Positions 8,946-18,711 of a DNA stretch of 64,000 bases are shown one piece after another. The stretch covers positions 62,001 to 126,000 of the forward strand of contig CAMLMV010000013.1 in assembly GCA_946481275.1 (NCBI GenBank), in the 5' to 3' direction. The stretch comes from an uncultured Massilia sp. GTDB lineage: Bacteria > Pseudomonadota > Gammaproteobacteria > Burkholderiales > Burkholderiaceae. The position numbers were made by a program, and so were the translations under genes. The notes under the pieces were generated by a model. That model saw only the letters and a program-made list of their open reading frames with translations, did no database searches and was not told where the DNA came from. Each line of letters begins with the position of its first letter. Position 1 is the stretch's first letter.

Positions 8946-10043
8946 TCAAGGCACCAGCGGCTTCTTCGCGGACCGTTTCGCCTTGATTTCCGCGATCGCT
9001 TTCTCCACGGCCGCCATCCGTTGCGGCAGCGCCGGGTGATTCGCGCTGTAGCCGTTCAACACGCTGGGCGGATAGTTCTCCGCGAGGCGATTCCAGAACG
9101 CGGGCGCGTCCTTGATGTCGTAGCCGGCGCGCGCGGCGAGGTAGATGCCGAGGCGGTCGGCGGCGGCGTCCGCGTCGGCCGGCATGGCCTTGATGCCGCC
9201 GCTGCCGATCAGCATCGACGTGTCGGGCGTGATGCTTTTCAGGTTGTCGATGATGCTGCCGATCGTCGCGCTGTTGCGTTGCGAGGACGGGTGGCCCAGC
9301 ATGTTGTGGGCCATCGTCTTGGCCAGCACGAACGCCAGTTCGTCGTCGTCGTGCGTGAAGTTGATCATGCCGCGCGTGACGAGCACCCGGCTGCCGTCGG
9401 CGTAGGCGTTGACGTTGTCCGCGTTGCCCAGTTCGATCGCGAAGGCGCAGGCGCGCGTGACGGGAATGGTCAGCTGGCGCTCGCTCTGGCGCCGCTCGAT
9501 CGTCATCGGCAGGCTCGCCTGCGCGGCGAGGATCTTGCCGAACATGGCGCCTGCCTGGGACAGCGCATGCTCGCCGGCCGGCAGTGGCTTGCCTGCGGCG
9601 GCGAGGAGCACGTCGCCCTCCTGCAGGCCCGCGCGTGCGGCGCCGCTGCCGGCCAGCACGTCGGTCACCTGCAGGTGCTCGCCCATGCCGAAGGCGACGT
9701 GCGCCGCTTCGTTGTACTCGCCCGGATAGGACCAGCGGTTCTTTGCCGTGAAGCCGAGCAGGTTGCGGGCCTGGCCCTTGCACAATTCGGCGTTCTGGAT
9801 CAGCAGGGGCGCCGCGACCTTGTACAGGCGCTCCTGCAGGCCCGCCATCTTCGTCAGGGTGTCGGCGGCGGCGGACATCTGCGGGCTCAGGGCCGGGGCT
9901 TCGACGGGGCGTTCGGTGACGCGCGGTGTGGCCGACGGGTGGCGCGGTGCCTGCGTGGCGCAGGCCGACAGCAGCAGGGCTGCGGCGATGCCCAGCGCGG
10001 CAGTCTTGATGCCCGCGGGGCGCTGACGAAGATGTCCGGTCAT
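8946..10043 (-). CDS. M48-peptidase-like lipoprotein with PDZ segment and degenerate zinc site
   Basis: A 365-residue predicted lipoprotein (signal peptide with lipobox LLSAC, Cys28). A PDZ-like segment lies near residues 115-190 (VTDVLAGSGAARAGLQEGDVL), followed by an M48-type domain. The helix that should carry HExxH reads VLA-KTMAH-NMLGH (residues 242-246): the first zinc His is Lys and the catalytic Glu is Thr. The later ligand motif (normally EAD-R-LG) reads AADRLG near residue 294, so the third ligand is also missing. The surrounding M48 fold (AYADGSRVLVTRGMI, LAARAGYD) is well kept and the frame is intact. A non-catalytic chaperone or adaptor role in the envelope is an inference. Confidence 0.8.
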   Translation of the reverse strand: MTGHLRQRPAGIKTAALGIAAALLLSACATQAPRHPSATPRVTERPVEAPALSPQMSAAADTLTKMAGLQERLYKVAAPLLIQNAELCKGQARNLLGFTAKNRWSYPGEYNEAAHVAFGMGEHLQVTDVLAGSGAARAGLQEGDVLLAAAGKPLPAGEHALSQAGAMFGKILAAQASLPMTIERRQSERQLTIPVTRACAFAIELGNADNVNAYADGSRVLVTRGMINFTHDDDELAFVLAKTMAHNMLGHPSSQRNSATIGSIIDNLKSITPDTSMLIGSGGIKAMPADADAAADRLGIYLAARAGYDIKDAPAFWNRLAENYPPSVLNGYSANHPALPQRMAAVEKAIAEIKAKRSAKKPLVP

Positions 10044-10057
10044 GTGCTCCTCATAGT

Positions 10058-10507
10058 TTATTGTTTGCCGGTGGAGCCGAATCCTCCGGCCCCCCGGTCG
10101 CTCGTTGCGAAATCCTCCACGACGTTGAAGCCCACCTGCATGACAGGCACCACGATCAGCTGCGCCAGGCGGTCCATCGGCTGCAGGGTGAACGTGGCCT
10201 GGCCGCGATTCCAGGTCGAGACCATCAGCTGGCCCTGGTAATCGGAGTCGATCAAGCCTACCAGATTACCCAGAACAATGCCGTTCTTATGGCCGAGCCC
10301 GCTACGAGGCAGGATCATCGCCGCATAGCCCGGATCGCCGATGTGGATGGCGAGGCCGGTCGGCACCAGCACGGTCTGGCCGGGCTCGATCGTCATGGGC
10401 GCCTCGATGCAGGCACGCAGGTCGAGGCCGGCGCTGCCGGCGGTGGCGTAGGCCGGCAGGAAGTCCTTCATGCGCGGGTCGAGGATTTTCAGGTCGATAT
10501 TCTTCAT
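10058..10507 (-). CDS. dut: Deoxyuridine 5'-triphosphate nucleotidohydrolase (dUTPase)
   Basis: This enzyme hydrolyses dUTP to dUMP and diphosphate, keeping uracil out of DNA and supplying thymidylate synthesis. The 149-residue trimeric-type protein shows the five motifs in order: [33 protein letters not shown](IVV) and the C-terminal Gly-rich arm [10 protein letters not shown]. It follows coaBC by 26 bp in a minus-strand housekeeping run (ribF, ileS, lspA, coaBC, dut). Confidence 0.97.
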   Translation of the reverse strand: MKNIDLKILDPRMKDFLPAYATAGSAGLDLRACIEAPMTIEPGQTVLVPTGLAIHIGDPGYAAMILPRSGLGHKNGIVLGNLVGLIDSDYQGQLMVSTWNRGQATFTLQPMDRLAQLIVVPVMQVGFNVVEDFATSDRGAGGFGSTGKQ

Positions 10508-10533
10508 GGAGTGCTTAAGTTGATACGGGTGAA

Positions 10534-11760
10534 TCAGGCCAGCAGCGACCTTTGTTCCAGGCGTTTGGCGATCTCGGAAACGAGCTGGCGCGCCAGTTCC
10601 AGCTTGGTCGCGCGCGGGAGCACCGTGTGGCCGCTTTCGTCGAACAGCACGATCGCATTCTCATCCTGCCCGAATGTCTGCGGGCCGATATTGCCCACGA
10701 GCAGAGGAATGCCTTTTTTCTCGCGTTTCACCGCGCCGTATTCGATCAGGTTTTCGGATTCCGCCGCGAAGCCGACGCAATACGGCCAGCCGTTCAGCGA
10801 CGTGGTCGCGGCGACGGTCGCGAGGATGTCCGGGTTCTGCGCGAACTGCAGTTGCGGGGCGTCGCCACTGCCGTCCTTCTTGATCTTCTGGTCGCTGGCA
10901 TTGTCCACGCGCCAGTCGGCGACGGCCGCCACGCCCACGAAGATGTGCTGGCCGGCGACGGCCTGCATGACGGCATCCAGCATCTGGCGCGCGCTCTGCA
11001 CGTCGATGCGGCGCACGCCATGCGGCGTGGGCAGCGATGTCGGCCCGGAGACGAGCGTCACGTCGGCGCCGGCCTCGCGCGCGGCGCGCGCGATCGCATA
11101 GCCCATCTTCCCGGACGACAGGTTCGTGATGCCGCGCACGGGGTCGATGGCTTCATAGGTCGGCCCCGCCGTGATCAGCACGCGCTTGCCGGCCAGGAGC
11201 TTCGGCTGGAACGACGCGACGAGTTCCTCGAGCAGTTCGTCCGGTTCGAGCATGCGGCCCATGCCCGTCTCGCCGCAGGCCTGCGAGCCGGCGGCCGGGC
11301 CCAGGATGCACACGCCGTCCTCGCGCAGCTGCGCGACGTTGCGCTGCGTGGGCGCCTTTTCCCACATCTCGACGTTCATCGCCGGTGCGACGAGCAGCGG
11401 CACGTGGTGCGGGCGCGCGAGGCACAGGGTCGAGAGCAGGTCGTCGGTGGCGCCGTGCGCGAGCTTGAACAGGAAGTCGGCCGAGCAGGGCGCGACGAGG
11501 ATGGCGTCGGCATCGCGCGTGAGGTCGATGTGCGCCATGTTGTTGGGAATGCGGCCGTCCCACTGGTCCGTGAAAACGCCGCGGCCGGACAGCGCCTGCA
11601 TCGTCACGGTGCCGATGAAATGGGTGGCCGCTTCGGTCATCACGACCTGCACGTGCGCGCCCTGTTTGGTGAGGGCGCGGCACAGTTCCGCGGCCTTGTA
11701 GCAGGCCACGCCGCCGGACAGGCCGAGGACGATCTTCTTGCCCTTCAGGTCCATGCTCAT
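10534..11760 (-). CDS. coaBC: Bifunctional phosphopantothenoylcysteine decarboxylase/phosphopantothenate-cysteine ligase
   Basis: Two successive steps of coenzyme A synthesis. The N-terminal CoaC flavoprotein domain (about residues 1-190) shows [27 protein letters not shown] and the PCSADF segment. The C-terminal CoaB domain shows [25 protein letters not shown], then AAVADWR and the KIKK motif. At 408 residues it is full length. The first ATG (11758-11760 complement) has GGAGG four bases upstream; a second in-frame ATG six bases on is a weaker alternative. It is 13 bp downstream of lspA. Confidence 0.97.
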   Translation of the reverse strand: MSMDLKGKKIVLGLSGGVACYKAAELCRALTKQGAHVQVVMTEAATHFIGTVTMQALSGRGVFTDQWDGRIPNNMAHIDLTRDADAILVAPCSADFLFKLAHGATDDLLSTLCLARPHHVPLLVAPAMNVEMWEKAPTQRNVAQLREDGVCILGPAAGSQACGETGMGRMLEPDELLEELVASFQPKLLAGKRVLITAGPTYEAIDPVRGITNLSSGKMGYAIARAAREAGADVTLVSGPTSLPTPHGVRRIDVQSARQMLDAVMQAVAGQHIFVGVAAVADWRVDNASDQKIKKDGSGDAPQLQFAQNPDILATVAATTSLNGWPYCVGFAAESENLIEYGAVKREKKGIPLLVGNIGPQTFGQDENAIVLFDESGHTVLPRATKLELARQLVSEIAKRLEQRSLLA

Positions 11761-11773
11761 GGTTCCTCCGTGC

Positions 11774-12295
11774 TCAGTGTTTGTTCACGCGGCGCAGCTC
11801 ATCGATGATGAACAGGAAGGCGCCGATCGTGATCGCGGTATCCGCGATATTAAAAGCCGGGAAGTGGCCGATGCCGCGCCAGTAAAAGTCGAGGAAGTCG
11901 ATCACGTGGCCGTAGGCGATGCGGTCGACGAGGTTGCCGAGGGCGCCGCCCATGATCAGCGCGAGGGCCCAGCAGAACATGCGCTGGCCCGCGTGCTTGC
12001 GCAGCAGGTAGATGATGAAGCCGACGGCCGCGATGGCGATGCCGGCGAACAGGTAGCGCTGCCAGCCGCCCTGGTCGGACAGGAAGCTGAATGCGGCGCC
12101 CTTGTTATACGCGAGGACCAGGTTGAAGAAGCTGGTGATGGGCTTCTCTTCGCCGTGCATGAAGGTGCGCGTGATGGTGATCTTGCTGATCTGGTCGAGC
12201 AGGATGACGATGAAGGCGATGCCGAGCCACGGGGTGAGGCTGCCGCCCGAGCGCGACGAGACGGCGGAGAATGTTGGTTTTTTTTTGCTGGCCAT
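11774..12295 (-). CDS. lspA: Lipoprotein signal peptidase (signal peptidase II)
   Basis: This inner-membrane aspartyl protease removes signal peptides from diacylglyceryl-modified prolipoproteins. It has four predicted transmembrane helices. Catalytic Asp residues lie in [19 protein letters not shown] and [12 protein letters not shown] chose the ATG complementary to 12293-12295 (MASKKKPTF), giving 173 residues; the open frame extends upstream through a hairpin and into ileS, so the longer start is unlikely. No strong Shine-Dalgarno is seen. It sits in the conserved ileS-lspA order. Confidence 0.94.
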   Translation of the reverse strand: MASKKKPTFSAVSSRSGGSLTPWLGIAFIVILLDQISKITITRTFMHGEEKPITSFFNLVLAYNKGAAFSFLSDQGGWQRYLFAGIAIAAVGFIIYLLRKHAGQRMFCWALALIMGGALGNLVDRIAYGHVIDFLDFYWRGIGHFPAFNIADTAITIGAFLFIIDELRRVNKH

Positions 12296-12313
12296 GTCGA
12301 TGGTCGTAAAGGT

Positions 12314-12338
12314 AAAACCCCGGGCACGCGGCCCGGGG
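12314..12338 (-). terminator. Hairpin with short T-run between ileS and lspA
   Basis: An 8-bp GC-only stem (12318-12325 with 12331-12338) with a 5-nt loop, followed on the minus strand by TTTT. It lies between the ileS stop and the lspA start, so it could be a leaky terminator or an attenuator inside the operon. The T-run is short, hence the moderate confidence. Confidence 0.5.
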
Positions 12339-12348
12339 CGCAGGTACG

Positions 12349-15237
12349 TCAGGCGAAGCGGCGCTGTTCCCCGCTGCCGAACAGGTTGCTCGTGCAGCGG
12401 CCGCACAGGCCCGGATGCGCGTGGTCATGGCCCACGTCGCGGCGGTAGTGCCAGCAGCGTTCGCACTTCGCGGCCTCGGACGGCGTGACGGTGACGGCTT
12501 CCTCCGCAGCGTCGGCGACCTGTTCGACGGTCGCCTGCGACGTGATGAACACGAACTTCAGGTCGTCGTCCAGGCTCGCGAGCGTCGCGTACTTGTCGCC
12601 GGCGGCCTTGAGCGCCAGTTCCGCCTGCAGCGACGAGCCGATCGCGCCGGACGCGCGCACTTCTTCCAGCTGCTTGGTGACGTCGGCACGCACGGCGCGC
12701 AGCAGCGCATACTTGTCCAGCAGCGCGGCGCTGTCCGCGATCGCCGGGAAGGTCCACAGCGTCTGCGTGAAAATGGTCTCGTCGCTGTCCTTGTATGCCT
12801 GCTCGCCCGCGAACACCGCCCACGCTTCCTCCGCGGTGAACGACAGGATCGGCGCCATGATGCGCAGCAGCGCGTGTGCGATGTGCCACAGCGCGGTCTG
12901 CGCCGAGCGGCGCGCGAAGGAGTCCACGCCCGTCGTGTACAGGCGGTCCTTCAGGATGTCGAGGTAGAAGCCGCCCAGGTCTTCCGAGCAGAAGTTCTGC
13001 AGGCGCGCGACGACCGGGTGGAATTCGTAGCGCTCGAAGTGCTTCGCCACGTCATCCTGCAGGCGCGCCGTCTCGGCCAGCGCGTAGCGGTCGATCTCGA
13101 GCAGCTCGGCCACCGGCACCGCGTTCTTCACGGGGTCGAAGTCCGACGTGTTCGCGAGCAGGAAGCGCAGCGTGTTGCGGATGCGGCGATATGCCTCCGT
13201 CACGCGCTTCAGGATCTCTTCGGACAGCGCCAGTTCGCCCGTGTAGTCGGTCGACGCGACCCACAGGCGCAGGATGTCGGCGCCCAGCGTGTCGCTGATC
13301 TTTTGCGGCGACAGCACGTTGCCGAGCGACTTCGACATCTTGCGGCCATGTTCGTCGACCGTGAAGCCGTGCGTCAGCAGCGCCTTGTACGGCGGGCGGC
13401 CGTTCAGCATCGACGACGTCAGCAGCGACGAGTGGAACCAGCCGCGGTGCTGGTCCGAGCCTTCCAGGTACAGGTCGGCCGGGAAGTGCGATTGCGCCGC
13501 GTGCGAGCCGCGCAGCACGGTCTGGTGCGTCGTGCCGGAGTCGAACCACACGTCCAGCGTGTCGCGGTTCTTTTCGTACATCGCGGCTTCATCGCCCAGC
13601 AGGTCGCGCGGGTCGAGCTTGTGCCAGGCGTCGATGCCGCCTTTTTCGATCAGTTGCGCGACCTGTTCCAGCAGCTCCGGCGTGCGCGGATGCAGGTCGC
13701 CCGTTTCCTTGTGCAGGAAGAAGGCCATCGGGACGCCCCACTGGCGCTGGCGCGACAGGGTCCAGTCCGGACGGTTGGCGATCATGCCCTGCAGGCGTGC
13801 CTGGCCCCAGTCGGGGAAGAACTGCGTGTCGGCGATGCCGGCCAGCGCGGATTCGCGCAGCGTGGGGCCGCCGTCTTTCGGCTTGACGTCCATGCCGGCG
13901 AACCACTGGCTCGTCGCGCGGTAGACGATCGGCGTCTTGTGGCGCCAGCAGTGCATGTAGCTGTGGTCGAACATCTTCAGTTCGAACAGGGCGCCGGCTT
14001 CGCTCAAGGCATTGCAGATCGGCTTCGATGCTTCCCAGATCGTCATGCCGCCGAACAGCGGCAGCGTGCTGGCGAAGCGGCCGTCGCCCATCACGGGCTT
14101 CAGGATCTCGTCGTCCTTCATGCCGTGCGCCTTGCAGGACTGGAAGTCTTCCAGGCCGTAGGCCGGCGCGGAGTGGACGACGCCCGTGCCGCTGTCGGTC
14201 GTGACGTAGTCGGCCAGGTAGACGGGCGACGTGCGGTCGTAGAACGGATCGGCCGCGTGCAGCGGGTGCCTGAAGCGGATGCCGCCCAGCTTCTCGCCGG
14301 TCGTCGTGGCGACGACTTCGCCTTCCAGCTTGTAGCGCTGCAGGACGCTTTCGGCCAGTTCCTTCGCGACGATCAGCAGGACCGGTGCGCCGTTGCGGTC
14401 AGCCTTGACGAGTGCGTACGTCACTTCCGGATGCACGTTCAGCGCCTGGTTCGACGGGATCGTCCACGGGGTCGTGGTCCAGATCACGATGAAGCTGTCG
14501 CCTGCGGGCAGCACGTCCAGGCCGAACGCCTGCGCGACCTTCGCGGGCTCGGCGAACGGGAAGCCGACGTCGATGGCCGGGTCGCGCTTGTCCTGGTATT
14601 CGACTTCCGCCTCGGCCAGCGCCGAGCCGCAGTCGAAGCACCAGTTCACGGGCTTCAGGCCGCGGTAGACATAACCCTTGTCGAGCATCGTGCCGAGGGC
14701 GCGCAGCTCATCCGCCTCGTTACTGAAGTTCATCGTCAGGTACGGATTGTCCCACTCGCCCAGCACGCCCAGGCGGATGAAACCGGCGCGCTGGCGGTCG
14801 ACCTGCTCGAGCGCGTAGGCACGTGCCTTTTGCAGCACCTCGGCCGTCGGCAGGTTCTTGCCGAACTGTTTTTCGATCTGGATTTCGATCGGCATGCCGT
14901 GGCAGTCCCAGCCCGGCACATACGGCGCGTCGAAGCCGGCGATGGTGCGCGACTTGACGACCATGTCCTTCAGGATCTTGTTGACCGAGTGGCCCAGGTG
15001 GATGTCGCCGTTCGCGTACGGCGGACCGTCGTGCAGCACGAATTTCGGACGGCCGGCGGCCGCCTTGCGGATGCGCTGGTAGATCTTCTTGTCCTGCCAT
15101 TGCTTGACCCAGCCCGGCTCACGCTTGGCGAGGTCGCCGCGCATCGGGAAGGAGGTGTCGGTCATGTTGACCGGGTATTTGCTTTCCGGCTTCTTGTTGC
15201 CTTGTTGGCCTTTCTGGCCTTGCTTGGTATCGGACAT
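12349..15237 (-). CDS. ileS: Isoleucyl-tRNA synthetase
   Basis: Charges tRNA-Ile with isoleucine. The 962-residue class I synthetase carries the HIGH-type motif HLGHS within [16 protein letters not shown] (about residues 68-83) and KMSKS ([10 protein letters not shown]). It also has the CP1 editing domain with [13 protein letters not shown] and a C-terminal zinc finger ([17 protein letters not shown]). These features mark the bacterial type 1 IleS. It lies between ribF and lspA, the common proteobacterial order. Confidence 0.98.
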   Translation of the reverse strand: MSDTKQGQKGQQGNKKPESKYPVNMTDTSFPMRGDLAKREPGWVKQWQDKKIYQRIRKAAAGRPKFVLHDGPPYANGDIHLGHSVNKILKDMVVKSRTIAGFDAPYVPGWDCHGMPIEIQIEKQFGKNLPTAEVLQKARAYALEQVDRQRAGFIRLGVLGEWDNPYLTMNFSNEADELRALGTMLDKGYVYRGLKPVNWCFDCGSALAEAEVEYQDKRDPAIDVGFPFAEPAKVAQAFGLDVLPAGDSFIVIWTTTPWTIPSNQALNVHPEVTYALVKADRNGAPVLLIVAKELAESVLQRYKLEGEVVATTTGEKLGGIRFRHPLHAADPFYDRTSPVYLADYVTTDSGTGVVHSAPAYGLEDFQSCKAHGMKDDEILKPVMGDGRFASTLPLFGGMTIWEASKPICNALSEAGALFELKMFDHSYMHCWRHKTPIVYRATSQWFAGMDVKPKDGGPTLRESALAGIADTQFFPDWGQARLQGMIANRPDWTLSRQRQWGVPMAFFLHKETGDLHPRTPELLEQVAQLIEKGGIDAWHKLDPRDLLGDEAAMYEKNRDTLDVWFDSGTTHQTVLRGSHAAQSHFPADLYLEGSDQHRGWFHSSLLTSSMLNGRPPYKALLTHGFTVDEHGRKMSKSLGNVLSPQKISDTLGADILRLWVASTDYTGELALSEEILKRVTEAYRRIRNTLRFLLANTSDFDPVKNAVPVAELLEIDRYALAETARLQDDVAKHFERYEFHPVVARLQNFCSEDLGGFYLDILKDRLYTTGVDSFARRSAQTALWHIAHALLRIMAPILSFTAEEAWAVFAGEQAYKDSDETIFTQTLWTFPAIADSAALLDKYALLRAVRADVTKQLEEVRASGAIGSSLQAELALKAAGDKYATLASLDDDLKFVFITSQATVEQVADAAEEAVTVTPSEAAKCERCWHYRRDVGHDHAHPGLCGRCTSNLFGSGEQRRFA

Positions 15238-15329
15238 GGTGATTTCTAAAATGGACTGCTGTTATTCGTGATGACGGGACGCCCGCTGTTACTCCGTCCT
15301 TGGCGTCGTCGGGACCGCAAAAGTTCCGG

Positions 15330-16301
15330 TCAAATTCGGTCGGTGGCCGTGAGGGCGCCGGCGCGCTGGGCGAACCAGGCGCGGGCCTGCTGCGCGTCGC
15401 GTTCGATGGCGGCCGTCAGTGTGGGGAGGTCGACGTATTTTTCTTCGTCGCGCAGCTTGGTGAGGAATTCCACGCGCACGAGCTTGCCGTAGCAGGGCTG
15501 GTTCCAGTCGAAGACATGGACTTCCAGCAGCATGCGGCCCGCGTCCTCGACGGTCGGACGCACGCCGAGGCTGGCGACGGCCGGCAGCGGCCGGTCGGCC
15601 AGGCCGTGCACCTGCACGACGAAGATGCCGGCCAGCGCGGGACGGTGGGCGACGCGCAGGTTCAGCGTGGGGAAGCCGAGCGTGCGGCCCAGTTTCTGGC
15701 CGTGGATCACGTGGCCGGACATCGAGTACGGGTGGCCCAGCAGGGCGCGCGTGGCGTCGAAATCGCCGGCCGCGAGCGCGGCGCGCACGGCCGAGGACGA
15801 GATGCGGGTGGAGTCGTGCAGCACGGCCGGCAGGCTGTGCACCTCGAAGCCGTAGCGCTTGCCGGCTTCGGCCAGCAGGGCGACGTTGCCGGCGCGGCGG
15901 GCACCGTAGCAAAAGTCGTCGCCGACCATCAGCCATTTCACGTGCAGGCCGTCGACCAGCACGCGCTGCGTGAATTCATCCGGCGACATCGACGCGAAAT
16001 GTTCGTTGAAATGTTCGACGATGACGCGGTCGACGCCGGCATTTCCCAGCGATTCGAGCTTGTCGCGCAGGTTGGCGATGCGCGCCGGCGCTTTCGACAA
16101 ATCGCCGCTGCGCTGCGCAAAATATTCGCGCGGATGGGGCTCGAAGGTCATCACGGCGGCTTCCAGCCCGAGCTTGCGGGCGCTCGCGGTCACGTGGGCC
16201 AACAGCGCCTGGTGCCCGCGGTGGACACCGTCGAAGTTGCCGATCGTGAGCGCGCAGGGCGCGCGTGCCCTGTCGTTGGGAAGTCCGCGAAATACCTTCA
16301 T
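15330..16301 (-). CDS. ribF: Bifunctional riboflavin kinase/FAD synthetase
   Basis: Converts riboflavin to FMN and FMN to FAD. The N-terminal nucleotidyltransferase domain (about residues 1-185) has IGNFDGVHRGHQALL and the downstream VGDDFCYGARRAGN. The C-terminal kinase domain has GHVIHGQKLGRTLGFPTLNL and ends in the FLTKLRDEEKYVDL helix. At 323 residues it has the usual length. It is first in the run toward ileS, with a consensus -10 box about 33 bp upstream. Confidence 0.97.
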   Translation of the reverse strand: MKVFRGLPNDRARAPCALTIGNFDGVHRGHQALLAHVTASARKLGLEAAVMTFEPHPREYFAQRSGDLSKAPARIANLRDKLESLGNAGVDRVIVEHFNEHFASMSPDEFTQRVLVDGLHVKWLMVGDDFCYGARRAGNVALLAEAGKRYGFEVHSLPAVLHDSTRISSSAVRAALAAGDFDATRALLGHPYSMSGHVIHGQKLGRTLGFPTLNLRVAHRPALAGIFVVQVHGLADRPLPAVASLGVRPTVEDAGRMLLEVHVFDWNQPCYGKLVRVEFLTKLRDEEKYVDLPTLTAAIERDAQQARAWFAQRAGALTATDRI

Positions 16302-16333
16302 TGGATGGTTCGTGCTTCTAGGCGAAATACCAG

Positions 16334-16339
16334 ATTATA
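16334..16339 (-). promoter_or_regulatory. Putative -10 box of the ribF-ileS operon
   Basis: An exact TATAAT on the minus strand, giving a predicted leader of about 26 nt before ribF. No good -35 hexamer is visible 16-18 bp upstream, so the assignment is tentative. Confidence 0.45.
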
Positions 16340-16403
16340 CGGCAAAGGGCATGTTGCACAGCGCAATGCCTTTGTTGCAATGGATGAGGTAGCGTTGCTC
16401 CCC

Positions 16404-16443
16404 AATAAAAAAGCGCAGCCTGCATGACGCAGACTGCGCTTTT
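16404..16443 (-). terminator. Intrinsic terminator after the TPR gene
   Basis: Stem AAAAGCGCAG/CTGCGCTTTT (16409-16418 with 16434-16443). On the minus strand it runs into a T-rich tract (A-rich at 16404-16412). It lies 23 bp beyond the stop of the TPR gene and closes the tonB-exbB-exbD operon. Confidence 0.8.
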
Positions 16444-16465
16444 GTCCTGCCCGGGGCGGGGGAGA

Positions 16466-17698
16466 TCAGCCGGAGATCGGCTTGTTGATCGCCATGATGA
16501 AGTAACGGGCCACTTCCGCCGTGCCATCGGTACCGCCGACGGACTTGAGCGTGCTGATGGCTTGCGACTTCTTGCCGGCGACGGCGTACGCTTCGCCCAG
16601 GCGCAGCTTGACGTCTTCCGGATGCTTCAGGTCCTTGGCCTTGGAAGCTGCTTCCAGCATCTTCAGGCCCTTGTCGACCTGGCCCGACTGGACCAGTGCA
16701 TAACCCAGCGATGCAAAGCCATCGTTGTCGCCGTCCTTGGCCAGCTGCGCTTCGGTGGCGGCCAGGTTCTTGTTCTGGTCGGCCAGGGTCTTCTCCGCCA
16801 GGTCCTTCAGGCGCTGGTGACGCGCGGCGTCCGGACCGGTGCCCAGTGCGCCTGCCTTGTAGCCTTTGTCGATGACCTTCAGGGCTTCGGCCGGTGCGCC
16901 GGCCTGCAGCACGAGCTGGGCCATTTCCATGTACTCGCTCGGCTTCTTCAGCAGGCCATTGGCCAGCTTCAGGCGGTACAGGTCGACTTGCAGGCGGCCC
17001 GAGAAGCCCGGCTTGCCTTGCACGCGGTTCAGCAGGTCGGTCCAGTACTGGGCCTTCGGATAGTTGGCGGCCAGTTTCTCGATGGTGTTGACGTAGCCGG
17101 CCTTGTCGTTCTTCTTGAGCTGGATGTTGGCCAGCATGCCCAGCTGGTCTTCGCTCATGCGGCCGCTCTTCTCGGCCGCGCGCAGTTCACTCTCCAGTGC
17201 CTGGATATTGCCCTGCTTGTAATAGTTCTGCATCAGGTAGGCGCGCAGCTTCGGATCGTCGTGATCCTTGAGCTGGCGCTGGATGGCTTCATTGGCCTTG
17301 CCCAGGTCGCCCGCGCGCATGTAGATGCCGATCAGGCCTTCCGAGAACTGGGCTTTTTCGGTCGCGTTCAGCTTGCCGGAACCGATCAGGTATTCGAAGG
17401 ACTTGGCGGCCGTATCGTAATCACCGGCGGCGGATGCGGCACCGGCACGGGTACGTTCGATCAGGTACGTCTCGTGGGCCGACTTGCCGCCGACTTTGTC
17501 GAGGTCGCGCAGCTTGGCCAGGGCATCCTTGTTCTTGCCCGACTTCATCAGCTGCTGGGCGTCTTGCAGGGGCTTGCCAATTTCGGGGCGGACGGTCTCC
17601 GCGGCGTAGACCGGGGCCAGGCCGACCACCGGAGCGGCGGCGGTGAATCCGAGGGCGGCCGCTACGAGGCCGAGGTGTGCGAGGCGGAATTTAGCCAT
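16466..17698 (-). CDS. Exported tetratricopeptide-repeat protein linked to the TonB system
   Basis: A 410-residue protein starting at the ATG complementary to 17696-17698 (MAKFRLAHLG). An N-terminal signal peptide ends near PVYA/AE, so it is periplasmic or envelope-associated. The rest is alpha-helical with TPR-like repeats, for example AKSFEYLIGSGKLNATEKAQFSEGLIGIYMRAGDLGKANEAI and GDNDGFASLGYALVQSGQVDKGLKMLEAA. No enzymatic motif is seen. It is the last gene after tonB, exbB and two exbD genes. A scaffold role in that complex is inferred from position only. Confidence 0.78.
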   Translation of the reverse strand: MAKFRLAHLGLVAAALGFTAAAPVVGLAPVYAAETVRPEIGKPLQDAQQLMKSGKNKDALAKLRDLDKVGGKSAHETYLIERTRAGAASAAGDYDTAAKSFEYLIGSGKLNATEKAQFSEGLIGIYMRAGDLGKANEAIQRQLKDHDDPKLRAYLMQNYYKQGNIQALESELRAAEKSGRMSEDQLGMLANIQLKKNDKAGYVNTIEKLAANYPKAQYWTDLLNRVQGKPGFSGRLQVDLYRLKLANGLLKKPSEYMEMAQLVLQAGAPAEALKVIDKGYKAGALGTGPDAARHQRLKDLAEKTLADQNKNLAATEAQLAKDGDNDGFASLGYALVQSGQVDKGLKMLEAASKAKDLKHPEDVKLRLGEAYAVAGKKSQAISTLKSVGGTDGTAEVARYFIMAINKPISG

Positions 17699-17724
17699 TA
17701 TCGAAATTCTCTCATTCAAAATAG

Positions 17725-17749
17725 ACACGGCAGGGAAACCCTGCCGTGT
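17725..17749 (-). terminator. Intercistronic hairpin between exbD and the TPR gene
   Basis: An 11-bp perfect stem (17725-17735 with 17739-17749) with an AAA loop on the plus strand. On the minus strand it is followed by CTATTTTG, a poor T-run. It may attenuate transcription into the TPR gene or protect the upstream mRNA end. Confidence 0.5.
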
Positions 17750-17767
17750 TCATTATAGCCAAAGCGA

Positions 17768-18199
17768 TTACTGGAACTGTTCGTTACCGACCATACCGAT
17801 CTTGGTGACGCCAAGACGCTGGGCCGATGCCATCACGCCAGCGACAACCTTGTACTCGACCAGCTTGTTCGGACGCAGGTGCACTTCCGGCTGATCAGGT
17901 TGGGCTGCCACGTTCGCCAGCTTCGCTTCGAGGGTGGCACGATCCGGGACCGGGACGTTATCCCAGAGGATCGTACCGTCGAAGTCCACGTCGATCGTGA
18001 TCACTACCGGTTCCTTGGTCGGCGGCGGCGGGTTGCCAACCGGCATGTTCAAGTTAACCGAATGGTTTTGCTTCGGAATGGTGATGATCATCATGATGAT
18101 CAGCACCAGCATGACGTCAATCAGCGGCGTCATGTTCATTTCCATCATCGGTTCCGGATCTGCTCCTTTAGCTCCGGACGAACCAACGTTCATACCCAT
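17768..18199 (-). CDS. exbD: ExbD/TolR-family biopolymer transport protein (second copy)
   Basis: A 143-residue inner-membrane protein with one N-terminal transmembrane helix carrying the proton-pathway Asp (MTPLIDVMLVLIIMMI) and a periplasmic domain. I place the start at the second Met of the open frame (ATG complementary to 18197-18199, MGMNVGSS) because AAAGGA lies upstream at good spacing and because the neighbouring exbD starts with the same MGM-VGS pattern. The periplasmic part differs from that neighbour by a Pro-rich segment after the helix (PVGNPPPPTKEPV). It forms proton-motive-force-driven complexes with ExbB. Confidence 0.9.
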   Translation of the reverse strand: MGMNVGSSGAKGADPEPMMEMNMTPLIDVMLVLIIMMIITIPKQNHSVNLNMPVGNPPPPTKEPVVITIDVDFDGTILWDNVPVPDRATLEAKLANVAAQPDQPEVHLRPNKLVEYKVVAGVMASAQRLGVTKIGMVGNEQFQ

Positions 18200-18279
18200 G
18201 GTGTTTCCTTTCAAATCTTGGGAAACCAGCGTGACAGCGGCGGGGCCGCTATCACGCTGGCGGGTTGCATCCTGGAGGA

Positions 18280-18708
18280 TCAGCCCTTATCAGGCGGTTC
18301 GGTGATGAAACCGACCTTCTGAATCCCGGCACGCTGGGCCGTGTAGAGCACCTTGCCGATGGCTTCGTAGCGGGTCTGCTGGTCGCCACGAATCTTCACT
18401 TCCGGCTGCGGAACTTTCACCGATTCCTTGGCCAGGAAATCGAACAGCTCGTCGGTGTTGTTCAGGTGCTTCTGATTCCAGTACATCTCGCCATCTTTGT
18501 TGACGACGATGTTCACGTCTTCCGGCGTGGTCTTCACGACCTGGTTGGTCTCGATCGGCAGGTTAATCTTCTGCAGGTGGAGGACAACCGGGCTGGTGAT
18601 CAGGAAGATGATCAGGAGAACCAGCATCACGTCCACGAGGGGCGTGGTGTTGATCTCTGACATCACTGCATCTTCATCTCCGCTATCGGAGCCAACACTC
18701 ATACCCAT
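18280..18708 (-). CDS. exbD: ExbD/TolR-family biopolymer transport protein (first copy)
   Basis: A 142-residue ExbD/TolR protein. It has an acidic cytosolic N-terminus (SDSGDEDAVMSEINTTP), one transmembrane helix with the conserved Asp (LVDVMLVLLIIFLI), and a periplasmic domain ending with YEAIGKVLYTAQRAGIQKVGF. The start lies 3 bp after the exbB stop, implying tight coupling. With ExbB it converts proton flow into force on TonB. The two ExbD proteins here are clearly different in sequence and so probably not redundant. Confidence 0.92.
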   Translation of the reverse strand: MGMSVGSDSGDEDAVMSEINTTPLVDVMLVLLIIFLITSPVVLHLQKINLPIETNQVVKTTPEDVNIVVNKDGEMYWNQKHLNNTDELFDFLAKESVKVPQPEVKIRGDQQTRYEAIGKVLYTAQRAGIQKVGFITEPPDKG

Positions 18709-18711
18709 GGT

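Noticed and set aside
8946..10043. Active M48 zinc protease annotation
   Set aside because: The domain is M48-like but HExxH and the third ligand are missing, so I did not call it a peptidase.
12415..15249. A 944-codon open frame on the plus strand
   Set aside because: It is exactly antisense to ileS and is an Arg/Val/Gln-rich shadow produced by high GC at third positions; no family resemblance.
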